A stretch of DNA of 64,000 nucleotides from Chalciporus piperatus. Taxonomy: Eukaryota; Basidiomycota; Agaricomycetes; Boletales; Boletaceae. The notes under the pieces were generated by a model that saw only the letters and a program-made list of their open reading frames with translations, had not been told where the DNA came from and made no database searches. The stretch lies in assembly GCA_038093975.1 (NCBI GenBank), contig JBBPTG010000004.1, forward strand, positions 558,001 through 622,000, written 5' to 3'. Below, piece by piece: positions 37,025-48,583 of the stretch. The position numbers were made by a program, and so were the translations under genes. The first letter of the stretch is position 1, and the number at the start of each line of letters is the position of its first letter.

Positions 37025-40000
37025 TCAGAAATGATCCACCGTGAACGTCCATTTTCCTTCCTTAGCATAAAAGCTCTCGAAATGAGTCTCCTTCATCGAC
37101 TTCAACCGTTTGAGATGTTTGACTGCAGCAGGTGCTTGTTCGTCCTTGATAGGCTCTCTCGTCGCCTTGTCCACAGCCCAGCATCGCACTAGAATGATCT
37201 TGGCTTTGACATTTAGACCTGTCCCAGGTGCAGGTTTGTCTGTCTCATCGCCGTCGGGATAAACGCTACATTCTTTGTCGTCGAACCGCACTAGCTCGCC
37301 CAGGACTGCACCAAGTTTGGGCAGGCCAGTGAGGTCGACCGGCTCGAGGAAATGGATCTCTCCGTATCCGACGCGACCGACAACCAAGCCCTCGAAAGCG
37401 GACAGCTCTTCGTAGCCGTACGTCTTCAACTTGGATAGCTCGGGTTTCACCCAATAATCACCATGTTGGAGAGGAGCAGGGGAAGAGGTGGGCTCGGTGC
37501 CGTTGGCAACCTTGGTGGGTGACGACGGTTTCCCGAGAGAGAGGGTGCTATGTGCGGTGAATCGACCTGGTGCCTTGCGACCGGGAGACTGAGTAGGCTG
37601 CGATGGTTTTTCCGGAGATGGAATCGTGGCTTCTTTCTCTCTTGCAATGTCCTTTTCTCTCGAAGCTTGACCCAGCGCAGCGTTGAAGGTGATTTTATGG
37701 GGGCTACCACGTAAACCCGGCGATGCTGCCCTGGTAAACAAGTCAGAAGCCTCAACTTTCTTATCCAAAACCAGCTTCTTGACACTTTGTCTTCCACCAC
37801 TACCCAACGCAGGACTTGCACTACGCCCCAAGAGGACTTCAGGACCCTCGATGCGACTGGTTGAGAGCGATCCCGGTTTGCCATTTGAAAGTGAAAGATT
37901 CTGGCCGGGAATACCAAGCGTGGAAGATGAAGCAGACGCTCCGAAGCCTCGGAGCTTCGAGCTCGCCGGGGTGTAGTTAAGCGGGAAGCGTGGCACAGGA
38001 GAGCGGGAAGGAGCATCTACGAAAAATCCCGCTTTCTTCTTCTGTTGTTGGTCAATGGAAAAAGCACGAGGGCCAGGTGGAAGCATGGAGAAAATAGGAA
38101 GATTGCTGGCTATAGGCTCGGCGATGGAGGCGGTAAGGTTGCCTAGTGCGCTCGGTGCGGTCGCCGAGGCACCTAGAGTGCTACCACCAAACAACGAGGT
38201 GCCGAGCCCTCCCATGGAGGGCGTCGTGGTGATGGTAGGTGCTGCTGTTCTCGGTTGGCCAAACAACGAACCACCAAAAGCGCCTGGACCTGTGCTCAGT
38301 TGCGTGGCCGGTTGCTGGCCTGCCGGTTGCCCGAATAAGGTGGACTGAGTTCCAGTCCCGCTAGTTGTGCTTGGTTGCCCAAAGGTACCGCCAAAAAAGC
38401 CAGTACCAGTGGCTGGTTTGGGCGCACCGAAAAGACTTGTCTGGCCAGGCTGTTGCGTCTGGGTCTGTTGCGCACCGCCAAACATGCCTCCACCACCTGT
38501 TGTGCTACCGAATAGTCCACCAGAAGAAGGCTGCATGGTGGTGCCACCAAACACTACGAAAGCACTATCAACTACGATACATGGTTAAGGACTATCAAAC
38601 ACTCACTACCGCTGGTTTGTTGTTGTGGCTGAGGTTGCTGAGGTTGTTGCGCTTGACCAAAAAGGCCTGTACCAGTACTTGGAGTCGCTCCAAACAGACC
38701 TGTTGTCGGCTGAGTTGGCTGGCCTGGCTGCTGGCCAAACAGGCCAGGGCCAAAGCCGGTCGTCGTGGTGCCTGCTGGTTGAGCAGGCTGTCCAAAGATG
38801 GAGGAGGGTTTTGGAGCACCTGAGGAAAGGCTCAGTAAACACGCAAACTTGTCCAAACCGCCCATCATACCGAAACCTGATGTTGTCTGAGCTGGTTGCT
38901 GTTGAGGTTGGCCGAAGAAACCGGTGCCAGTGGCAGGTTGAGCAGGAGGTTGACCAAAAGCACCCGTGCTACCTGTACCACCGAAGGTGTTGCCGGCAGC
39001 TGCGGAAGCGGTTGCGTGAGATATGGACAACTACACCCCACATTATCAGCATACCTGGTTGACCGAAAGTTGTGCCCCCAAAGCCAGTGGCGGGTTTAGG
39101 TTGTCCAAATACACCAGCACCACCAAAAATGCCAGTACCCGTGCCCGCAGCTGGCTGCTGTTGGGCTGGTTGTTGTTGCGGTTGTCCAAAGGCACCGAAT
39201 CCCGAAGGTTGTGGTTGCTGAGGCTGCCCGAACGCAGGACCACCACCAAAGATGCCAGTCCCGGTGCCTGTGCCAGTAGCTGGCTGAGCCGGTTGGCCGA
39301 ATGTCCCAAAGCCGGCCGCAGTGGGCTGGGTCGCAGGCGTCCCGAACGCACCCGTCGTCGCGCCGCCAAATATGGAGCCAGTTGCTGGTTGTTGGGTTGC
39401 AGCAGGTGCACCAAAGAGACTGGTCGTCTGTGTCGCCGGAGCTCCAAACGACGTTTGACCAAATGCACCAGCTGTCTTACGATTTTGTTGGTAATCCTGG
39501 ATGCGCAATTCCTTCACGGCAGTCAGTAACCGCCAGACCATGTGGGATGGATAGAAATAAAGCAACACACTTCTAATGATGTACCCCTATACGCTGGTGT
39601 GGCTGTTATTGTTTGATACTGAAGTATTACACCTGGGCTTGAAGGATCCTTTTCGCTGTAGACTGAATACGCTGGTGTGGAGGTTCCCGTCGTCACGGGT
39701 GGCGGATTAACATCGGTGCCATTTGCTAATGAAGGGGATAAGACATGACGGCCTTCCGTGAAAAACGATATCGCGTACTTGAGGAAGTGGCACCAAATGT
39801 CGTTGCAGGTTTTGGCTGCCCAAAAAGCGACCCACCCCCACCGAAAGCGCCACCTGTAGCTGGAGTGGTAGATCCGAAGACACCTCCAGAGGTTCCAGCA
39901 GTAGTCGTCCCGCCAAATGCACTCCCACCCCCGCCGAATGCAGACGGACCTGCTGCACTCCCACCCCCGCCGAATGCAGACGGACCTGCTCCAAACGCAC

Positions 40001-40395
40001 CAAAGCCAGTGGTGGGTTTAGGGGCGCCAAAGGCAGAAGTGCTGGTAGATGCATTGTTTTGACCAAATGCACCTGACAAGTTTTGGCGGCGTATTAGCGG
40101 CAAGATCGCACAAAGAGTGAAAGATAATAAAACTCACCAAAGGCTGATGGTCCAGCGGTGTTTCCAAACATTGGATTTGCTGCTGGCTGCTGTTGCTGTT
40201 GCTGGCCAAAAGCGTTGGGGGTGCCAAAAGCTGCATTCATTGATTTATATGCGTGTTGGAAAAGAACAAGACTGGAAATGACTTACCTCCTCCGCTTCCG
40301 AAAGTGTTAGGTTGGCCAAAAGAGGAACCCTGTGTCTGCTGTTGGTTCTGCTGAGGATTACCCCAAGAAGACTGCACCGTGCTCGACCCGAACAT
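37025..40395 (-). CDS. NUP98: Nucleoporin Nup98 (GLFG repeats, GLEBS, autoproteolytic domain), ends at cleavage site
   Basis: Central-channel FG nucleoporin for mRNA export and permeability. It starts MFGSSTVQSSWGNPQQNQ. The N-terminal FG/GLFG region (about 40.4-39.7 kb) is interrupted by a GLEBS-like Rae1/Gle2-binding segment, YQTITATPAYRGTSLE joined over an intron to ELRIQDYQQNRK. More GLFG repeats follow to about 38.1 kb. The C-terminal domain reads DYWVKPELSKLKTYGYEELSAF (positions about 37450-37385), EIHFLEPVDLTGLP, ILVRCWAVD, and finally WTFTVDHF then TGA. In Nup98-Nup96 precursors this site continues HFS and is self-cut. Here the stop replaces the Ser, so no Nup96 part is attached. Confidence 0.9.
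39921..39992 (-). repeat. 36-base tandem duplication inside the Nup98 FG region
   Basis: Two adjacent 36-base units (39921-39956 and 39957-39992) are almost identical, differing near the end of each unit. They encode a doubled block of about 12 residues with the FGGGG/PSAFGG type of repeat, showing how the FG region expands. Confidence 0.8.
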
Positions 40396-40569
40396 CGCGT
40401 TATGAGTGAAAGACAATATGAGCCCGTCGTCGTCGCCCCCGACCTCAAAGGGACGCTGCTAGACTAGGACGCGGTGTTTCAATATTTCAAATCCCGATGA
40501 TACGTGTATTTGGTATATGGTTCTCACAGTCATTATCCACCAAAAAAAATAAAAACAATTGGGTGGTCG
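40396..40569. promoter_or_regulatory. Bidirectional promoter between NUP98 and RPA135
   Basis: Only 174 bases separate the two divergent start codons, so both promoters and leaders must share it. A CACCAAAAAAAATAAAAACAATT stretch (about 40538-40560, given in two parts: an A-rich run and a CAATT word) precedes the RPA135 start. No clear TATA box. Confidence 0.5.
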
Positions 40570-43500
40570 ATGGCAAAGGGTGCAGGCGCGACGATGCCGG
40601 GCAGGTCGAGCAAGCAGAAACGAGGGCCGACGTTTAACACCCTGCAACGTGAAGAATCGTTCAGAAACCCACCAAAAAACGCATCCACTTACCCGATCCT
40701 GAACGAATTTGTCACACCCCACATCGAGTCCTTCAACGCTCTTTTCGACGATTCTGGCCTGCCAAAGGGAGATGGCGACGGCAAGGGGTTGCTATCTATC
40801 GGTCTCAGGGATGTAGGGGAACGCGTTGTGTTCGACGGTACTGGGCAAGTTGGCACGGAGAGCGGTCAGACGGGGTGGGGTAATCGCCTCAGCAGTGAGT
40901 GAATCACGACTAGACAGTGATCCGCCTCGTGATTTGCTACACTCTAGTATGGATTGAGGAGGTCTCAATAGCGCCTCCAAGAGTTCCAGATCGCGATACC
41001 TGGAGCACTGAGCGAAGAGTATACCCCTCAGAGGTATCCGTACCCCTTTACTCCCTTCTCACACGGATTCCCATATCTCTCCGTCAGGCCCGTGAACGAC
41101 TTACTTCATATAGAGGTCGTATGCAGGCCAAAGTCTGCTGGAAAATTAATGGGGATGCACACCCCGACCAAAGTGTCATGCGGGACTGTGGTCTTGTCCC
41201 AATTATGGTCCGAGTACGTTTCGTATTTCCACTCTCGAGGATCTGATGTCTAATATATTTGTAGTCTATCCGATGTAATTTGCGTGGCCTAACATCGTCC
41301 GAGCTGGTTCGGCGACACGAAGAACCAGAAGAATTCGGCGGATACTTCATCATCAACGGAAACGAGAGGCTTATCCGCTACCTTATTCTCCCTCGTCGCA
41401 ATCATGTCATCTCACTCCTCCGCCCTTCTTTCACTAACAGGGGTCCGTCGTATACCCAGTATGCCGTCCAGATTCGCTGCGTTCGAGCCGACCAGTCCAG
41501 CGTTACCAATACCCTTCACTACCTTTCCAATGGAAGTGCCATGCTACGCTTCAGTTGGCGAAAACAGGAATACGTCATCCCAATCATGTTGATCCTCAAG
41601 GCACTCATCGGTGCTTCCGACAGAGAAATATTTGAACATGTCATGATGCAGGATTATGAGAACACGTTCTTGACCGATCGCGTGGAACTACTCCTTCGCA
41701 GCTTCAAAATGTACAGTCTCTACACAGGGGACCAGTGCCTCGAATATCTGGGTGACAAATTCCGTGTCGTTTTGGGCATGCCAGAAGATTGGACCAATCA
41801 GGCACTAGGCGCATGGTTAATCCAGAAGATGGTACTAGTCCATCTTGAAGAGCCTCGCGATAAATTCCGGATGCTAGTGTAAGGTTCCCATTTTTGATAT
41901 AGAATATAGATACTCGCTAACCCGGGATCAGTTTCATGTTGCGGAAGCTCTATGCACTCGTATCTGGATCATGTTGTGCGGACAACCCCGATTCCCCGCA
42001 GCACCAAGAGGCCCTCCTACCTGGATATCTATATGGCATGATCATCAAAGAACGTCTTGAGGAAGCTCTCAACCAAGTTCGTAATCAGATTGCTACGGAC
42101 GTTCGCAGAGCTGAGCCCCCACCCGATTTCTTGGACAGTGAGTTTTTCCATTGGTTACTCGATTCTTTGCGGCTAATACTCCGACGTAGAGCGCTATATC
42201 ACGAAAGTGATGCAAAAAGTTAATTGGGACATCGGTTCAAGGATGGCAAACTTCCTCGCTACAGGGAATCTGGTTTCCCCATCCGGTCTCGATTTACAAC
42301 AAGCATCGGGTTTCACAATCGTCGCAGAAAAGCTTAACTGGTTGCGTTATATTAGCCATTTCCGATGCATACATCGTGGTGCCTTCTTCGCCGAGCTCAA
42401 AACGACTACTGTCCGAAAGCTTCTCCCAGAAGCATGGGGTGAGCGCGAGAATCTCTGTTCCATTTATGCATCCCGATGCTCATCTCCACCAGGTTTCCTC
42501 TGCCCGGTACACACCCCTGATGGTTCTCCTTGTGGTCTCCTGAACCACCTTTCTCGGACGTGTCGCATTGTCACTACCCCTCTCGCAGTTTCCCACCTCC
42601 CCGCGCTCCTTGTTGCACACGGCATGACCCAGGCCTTTTCTTCCTCCGTGGATGGCCGCAAAAGCTTGTGTGTCCAGCTTGATGGCCGTGTTATTGGATG
42701 GGCTCGACCTGGTATTGCGAAGCAGCTTGGGGAGAACTTGAGGATATGGAAGACAGAGGGGATCCACAAAGTGCCCATTGATCTTGAAATTGGGTTCGTA
42801 CCCGAGTCAAAAGGAGGACAATATCCCGGTTTGTTTTTGTTTTCTTCGAGAGCACGGATGATGCGGCCTGTCAAGTTTTTGGCCAATGGGAGGGACGATC
42901 AGATAGGGTCCTTTGAGCAGGTGTATATGAACATTGCGGTGAAGCCCGATGAGATCGAACCCGGGGTAACAACGCATGTGGAACTCGCCCCGACGAATTT
43001 CCTTTCCATTCTTGCGAACTTGACGCCTTTCTCTGATTTCAACCAAGTGGGTCATGTGTTTCAGGGATCCGAGCATTAACTAAACACCCTGATAGAGTCC
43101 TCGTAATATTTACCAATGTCAGGTTGGTACCTTCTATACAGTATTTTATGGTGATGTTAACGGTTGATTCAGATGGGCAAACAAACCATGGGCACGCCTT
43201 CCACCGCTCTCCAACACCGGACAGACAACAAGCTATACCGACTCCAAACTGGCCAAAGCCCTGTCGTTCGACCCCGATTACACAACACTTACGCCATGGA
43301 CGCCTTCCCCAACGGTACCAACGCCATTGTTGCCGTTATCTCCTACACAGGGTATGATATGGAAGATGCTATGATTCTCAACAAATCCTCTCACGAACGC
43401 GGCTTCGGTTACGGGACTGTGTACAAGTCTCAGATCATCGACCTCAAGGACATGCGTGGCGCTTCTAGGACGAATTCTGCAGCTACGCTCCACTTTGGCT

Positions 43501-44864
43501 TAGGTAACGACATCAGGACTGAAGAGGGCGATCGACAACATACCTGCATGCAATTCTTAGACAGTGATGGATTGCCCTATATCGGGACGAAGTTGGACGC
43601 AGGGGATCCTATTGCAGCGTACGTCGATGACACAACAGGTCGAACCAAGTTCGTGAAGTATAAGGGCGACGAGCAAGGACTCGTCGATCAAGTCCGCCTG
43701 CTTGGTACGTCAAAATCTGTGTGGGCACACTTCTAGCGCACTCAAGTACACTCGAAGGTTCTGACACAGGCGACACCGAACTCCAAAAGTTGCACGTAAC
43801 CTTTCGCATCACGCGGTCTCCCGTGATTGGAGACAAGTTTTCCTCCCGTCACGGACAAAAAGGTGTCTGTTCGCAAAAATGGCCAGCTATTGACATGCCC
43901 TTCTCGGAAAGTGGGATGCAACCTGATGTCATCATCAACCCGCATGCCTTCCCAAGTCGGATGACCATCGGAATGTTGGTCGAGAGCATGGCCGGAAAAG
44001 CTGGTGCTATGCATGGTCTAGCACAGGATGCAACTCCCTTTGAGTATGGTTACTTCCACGGCTGTCTTGATCGTTACGCGGATTGACTTGATCTCGCACA
44101 GGTTCTCGGAAGAGGACAGAGCCGTCGATTACTTCGGTGAACAGCTTCTGGCAGCGGGATACAACTACTATGGCAACGAACCCATGTATTCTGGAATTAC
44201 GGGTGAGGAGTTCGCCGCTGACATCTACATCGGCGTCGTCTACTACCAACGCTTGCGTCACATGGTTCTGGACAAATTCCAAGTTCGAACGACAGGTCCT
44301 GTCGACCCTGTCACTCGTCAACCGGTCAAGGCAAGTTTTCAAGTCGTGTTACCATCACCATCGTTCTCACCTGCTGTTCGTTGTTGACAGGGTCGCAAAC
44401 GTGCTGGCGGTATCCGTTTCGGAGAGATGGAACGTGATGCTTTGATCGCGCACGGTACATCATTCCTGCTGCAAGACCGTCTGATGAACTGCTCAGACTA
44501 CTCAACGGCGTGGGTGTGCCGGACATGTGGGAGCATCATCTCACTGGGCTATGACGACATCAGTCTGGGCCAGATATCAACGGCTGGAGCTATACAGGCG
44601 GCTGGTCCGGGTGGCGAGTACTGCAGAGTGTGCCGTGTCGCTGCTGAACAAGAAGACGAGCGGGCAAGAAGCGCATTGGCTACTGGTCAAAATCCAGATC
44701 GGGGAACAAGTCCTGAGGTGGCGGTAGCGATACCTGCTGCACATGTGTTGGGTTCCTCCGGAAAAGGCGGTGACATGGACGTGGTGGCGGTACCATATGT
44801 ATTCCGTTACCTCTGTGCCGAGTTGGCCGCCATGGGCATTGCAGTTGCACTGGAGGTTCGCTAG
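40570..44864 (+). CDS. RPA135: RNA polymerase I second-largest subunit
   Basis: Core beta-like subunit of Pol I, which makes rRNA in the nucleolus. It starts [20 protein letters not shown]. Landmarks in order: [51 protein letters not shown], the active-site region [21 protein letters not shown], the hybrid-binding part [15 protein letters not shown] and [16 protein letters not shown], and the C-terminal zinc ribbon [11 protein letters not shown]...CRVC. The beta-subunit sequence resembles Pol I rather than Pol II/III (N-terminal [25 protein letters not shown]). About a dozen exons. Complete. Confidence 0.93.
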
Positions 44865-45119
44865 TGTTAAGTTGTGATCCTGACATGCAATCCATTTCTT
44901 GCGCCTGATTTCATGGTAGCGGTGAGATGATGTTCCGAATTTATACAGAGACCCAAGTCTAGTTACAGCTCAAGAGGGTATCATAAGAACAGCGAAGGAA
45001 ACGAATTGGTGGACGAACGAAGTGGTCACAGTCGACGATCATATAATTATAAAGAAATATGCCAAGACATAAAGCTCCGCAAGGGAAAGATTTAATAAAA
45101 ACAGGTATCTTAATGAGAA

Positions 45120-48100
45120 TCAGTAACCTCCATTTGTGCCATTCGGAAATGAAATAGAATCATCGACAATTTCAAGCTGCTTGTCAGCCGGTTCACTGTC
45201 TCCCAGAAACAGCCCGACTATCGTTTTTTCCAGTTCCGCGTTTCCCGATTCTTGTGGAGGAGGGGTAGCAGTGAGGGCCCGCAGCTCGCTTGCATCCGTG
45301 ACCAGTTTACTGCGAGTCAAGAACAGATCCACAAGGATACGACATTCATCAGCGCTCGTTGCTCGCGCCAACATCCGCCGCATCTCGTGGGCATGCTCAA
45401 ACACGGAGGGTGGTATTGAAGAAGTTGGTGGAGTGGGCGAGGCATGTTTTGGACGTAAAAGCGATGAACCCTTGGACGATGTGCGTTCCGGTACCAGTAC
45501 AACTGCAGGTGACGGTTGTATCGGAGGTAGTGTCGGAGCTGTATTCAAGGGGTCGACACGTTTGGGAGGAGCTGGAGGTGGGGGGTTAGGTGTAGGAAGT
45601 GGCCTCGTTGATTGAGCAGGGCTACCGAAACCATCCGCTGGTATCATCGGAATATCTGGGACATGGATATCCGTCGTGAAACGTACATCATCCATGCCGG
45701 GCGAAAGAGAAGGGACGGCAGGGACTGATGCTTCTGTGTCCATGGACTTGCCATCCCAAGCGGGGACGGGCTTTCGAACATAAGATTGCGCTCGCTGCCG
45801 GGTGGCTGTCACTTCTTGATCCCCGGATCCACGTTCTGACGAAGTGGCGGAAGGTGGTCCAGAAGGGGGGTATCGAGGGAGTATGGGCTTATTGGCAAGT
45901 GGGGAAAGGTTGGTCATGGATCTGCTGGGAATATCTGAAGACCCCATAGTCGTCTTGCGAGGACTTTTGGTGGAATCATTTGCACCATTCAGGGTGATCT
46001 TGGATATCATCTTCTGCAACCGGCCAGACTTTTTGGTTGGGGGCGAAAGGGAATTTTCACTTGGAGACATCTCTGGGGGACCCTCATCGAGGAAGTCAAT
46101 CAAATCCCGGGCACTGGACGAGAGTCCGCGTTGCCGTGAGTGCTTCGAGGGTACAGGAGGTTTTAACCCCCCGCTGTCCTCGTCGCCCGAGCCTCCCATG
46201 ATATCATCTAGATCGAGAGACTCCCGATTGCGCGCTACAGTTCGCGTACGAGGGGGTCGGGAGGCATTCATGTCTAGCTCCTGCGGAGGCGCCCTTCTCC
46301 TAGGGATTGAGCCGGAAGTCGAGCTTCGGGCAGAGGGAGGGGGGTTGGATTCAGAAAGGGAAAACTTGTTTGGGGTAAACATGGTCGGAGGCTCTGTCGA
46401 AGGATCCGACGTTGAGGATGCCCGGATTCGGGTGAGAGATTGACCAGTATATCCCGAGGCAGTTGCAGAGCTAAGTTGTCGAGGACGCGAAGTAGGAGGG
46501 GGTTTCTGCGTCACGCGGTCCTCTTCGTTACATATGGTAGAGCCAACGCGGCGCACAGTGGGTGTTGACTTGCCTCCGCGGGTGGGTTGATCATGAGAGG
46601 GAATAGACGCTGGTGTGTCGGCGCCATTCGATTTTTCAGTCTTAGTTACCGTCGTTTGTCTTCCATTCATCCGTGCCTTTTCCCTGTTAAGAACCTGATC
46701 CCGCGGCGTCCAGGCTAAATAAATACCATAATTCCCATACACGTGACAAACGACATACCTCCATTGTACGCAGCCTATCCGGGGTCAGAGAAACCTTCAT
46801 GGTGGAACCTGACTTCATCATGTCGTCAAACTCTTGGGATCGGGTATCCTCCTAGGCAAACGTCAACATCGATGCACAGAACTGTTATCAATAGAAGGTG
46901 GTAACATACACTAAACGTTGGCGATATCGGTGATTTGTCACTCTTACTAAGGAGAGATTGCTTCGTATTAGCGCTTGCAAACGAGTCCATCTTTCGATGT
47001 CCAGGTTGTGGTTCATTTCCATTGGGCTCTAGGGAAACCCGGGGATTGAACATTTTCACACCTCGTGGCTTCTCAGCTGACGGTCTAGAAGGCTGAGTAA
47101 CGGAATTGGCGACTGCGACCGAAGGACTGATCAGAGACTCAGATGATCTCTTGCGACGTGACCCATTGATAGACCCATTCCGGGTCGGGGGTGAGGTGGG
47201 GGCTCCGTTCTCGTGGGAGATTGACATGCTGCGCCTCACTCTTGGCATTTTCGAGAGGGTCTCGATCTGTCCGTAAACTATTACAAGTGGCGGTTAACAA
47301 ACGCAATACCATGCAGGGTAAGGGGGCCTCGGCAATAACTAACCTGTCATGTTTTTAAAAGGGCCGTATATTGAACTATCTTCACATAGCGCAATGAAGA
47401 GGTCTTGAGAATTCGCAATCGCCCGACTACTGTCCCGAGCTACGACGCGGCCGACATTAGAAACGATATGCCTAAGAAGGAAGATGTTTCAGCGATGGAA
47501 CTAGAAGCCTGCAGGGCCACATACTCGCAGATCGACCTAGTACAAGAAGTTCGGTCAATAAAATGGAGTTTAGTTTAAAATGTCACTCACTCTATGATAG
47601 CCGTTAAATATAGGGAGGCTGGGGCGAGCAGCGACTGCTTGGGAGGAGGAATCCCCTCCGCGTTCATGCGTTCAAATAGGCGCGCTTCAGCCTCCGGCTT
47701 CTCGTCCGTGTCGCTCAGGGTCGAGTACGCCTCGCACTTGAGGCGGAGAAGCTATTGATTTGGTCAGATCAAGGGGGAATTGGGTGGAGGAACCAAGGAT
47801 AGTCACCTCGGACGTCCACTGAAGGTTGAATGTGCTATCGTCAACGACCTGAGAGGAACTAGGCGCACCACCGGTGCGTTCCCAGTATGCCCTAAGCTCC
47901 AATTCTGCTTCTAGCACGGCCTCCTTGCCCAATGTCGTTGGTAGAACCTTGTTGAGAGCAGCCCTCAACTGGGTGGTCGACAAGGCGCGTGCTACGCTAA
48001 GGATAGTGCGCAAAAGTTCGTCGAGCAAAGCATTAATGGAGTTGAGTGCTTCAGGTGAGAGCTTTGTAGGACGAACGTCGGAGAGGATAACATCCGCGGA

Positions 48101-48289
48101 ACGGGAAGAGACGTAGCATGGGGGCGTTGGGTATTCCGCAAGGCCGAGCGAGTATTTGCTGTCCTGTTCGCCAAACGAGCCAGACATCCTGCGCAGTAAG
48201 CAAGTAGTTGCTGGTTTGCTTGATCGTGACGGGCAGGAAAGAGGACGTTCGCGTACAAGTCTAAGCGCTGTCACTGACTCGGGACCCAT
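45120..48289 (-). CDS. Conserved-looking fungal protein, Ser/Pro-rich, function unknown
   Basis: I do not recognise the family. Two starts are possible: ATG at 48289 with an intron from GTCAGT to GCGCAG that joins MGPE to MSGSFGEQ in frame, or ATG at 48187. The N-terminal part (SADVILSDVRPTKLSPEALNSINALLDELLRTILS, then RAALNKVLPTTLGKEAVLEAELELRAYW) looks like helical, histone-fold-like structure. Exons with HIVSNVGRVVARDSSRAIANSQDLFIALCEDSS follow. The C-terminal two thirds (47.2-45.1 kb) are Ser/Pro/Arg-rich and disordered, with RRKRSSES-type basic spots. It ends SISFPNGTNGGY. A nuclear or chromatin/cortex scaffold role would be a guess. Confidence 0.65.
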
Positions 48290-48583
48290 GTTCTATTAAA
48301 CCTTACGCGACGATGCGCCGCTGCCCGGCCAAACTTCTTTGATCTTCTCACTCTTCCTGATCAACAGATTTCACTCGACCACGTCAGATAAAGGTCATTC
48401 TTCTACTCAAATTCCACTAGTAAGTAGGTAGGAAGGGGGGGGGAAGACAACAAAAACAATCGTTCCTAATCGATAATCCCTGGATGCATAATGCATCTTC
48501 TCTACCAGTACAGTAACAGTAACAGTAGCATCCATCAGCAGTGCGTGAACCCGTGAGCACCTGGATACTGGATACCACGCCCG

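Noticed and set aside
37447..40072. Antisense and alternate-frame ORFs over the Nup98 repeats
   Set aside because: Same explanation: repetitive Gly/Gln/Pro codons stay open in other frames. Residue composition is not protein-like and no start or splice logic supports them.
41936..43079. Possible separate genes within the RPA135 region where frame changes occur
   Set aside because: All pieces align in order to one RNA polymerase beta-like subunit with short introns between them.
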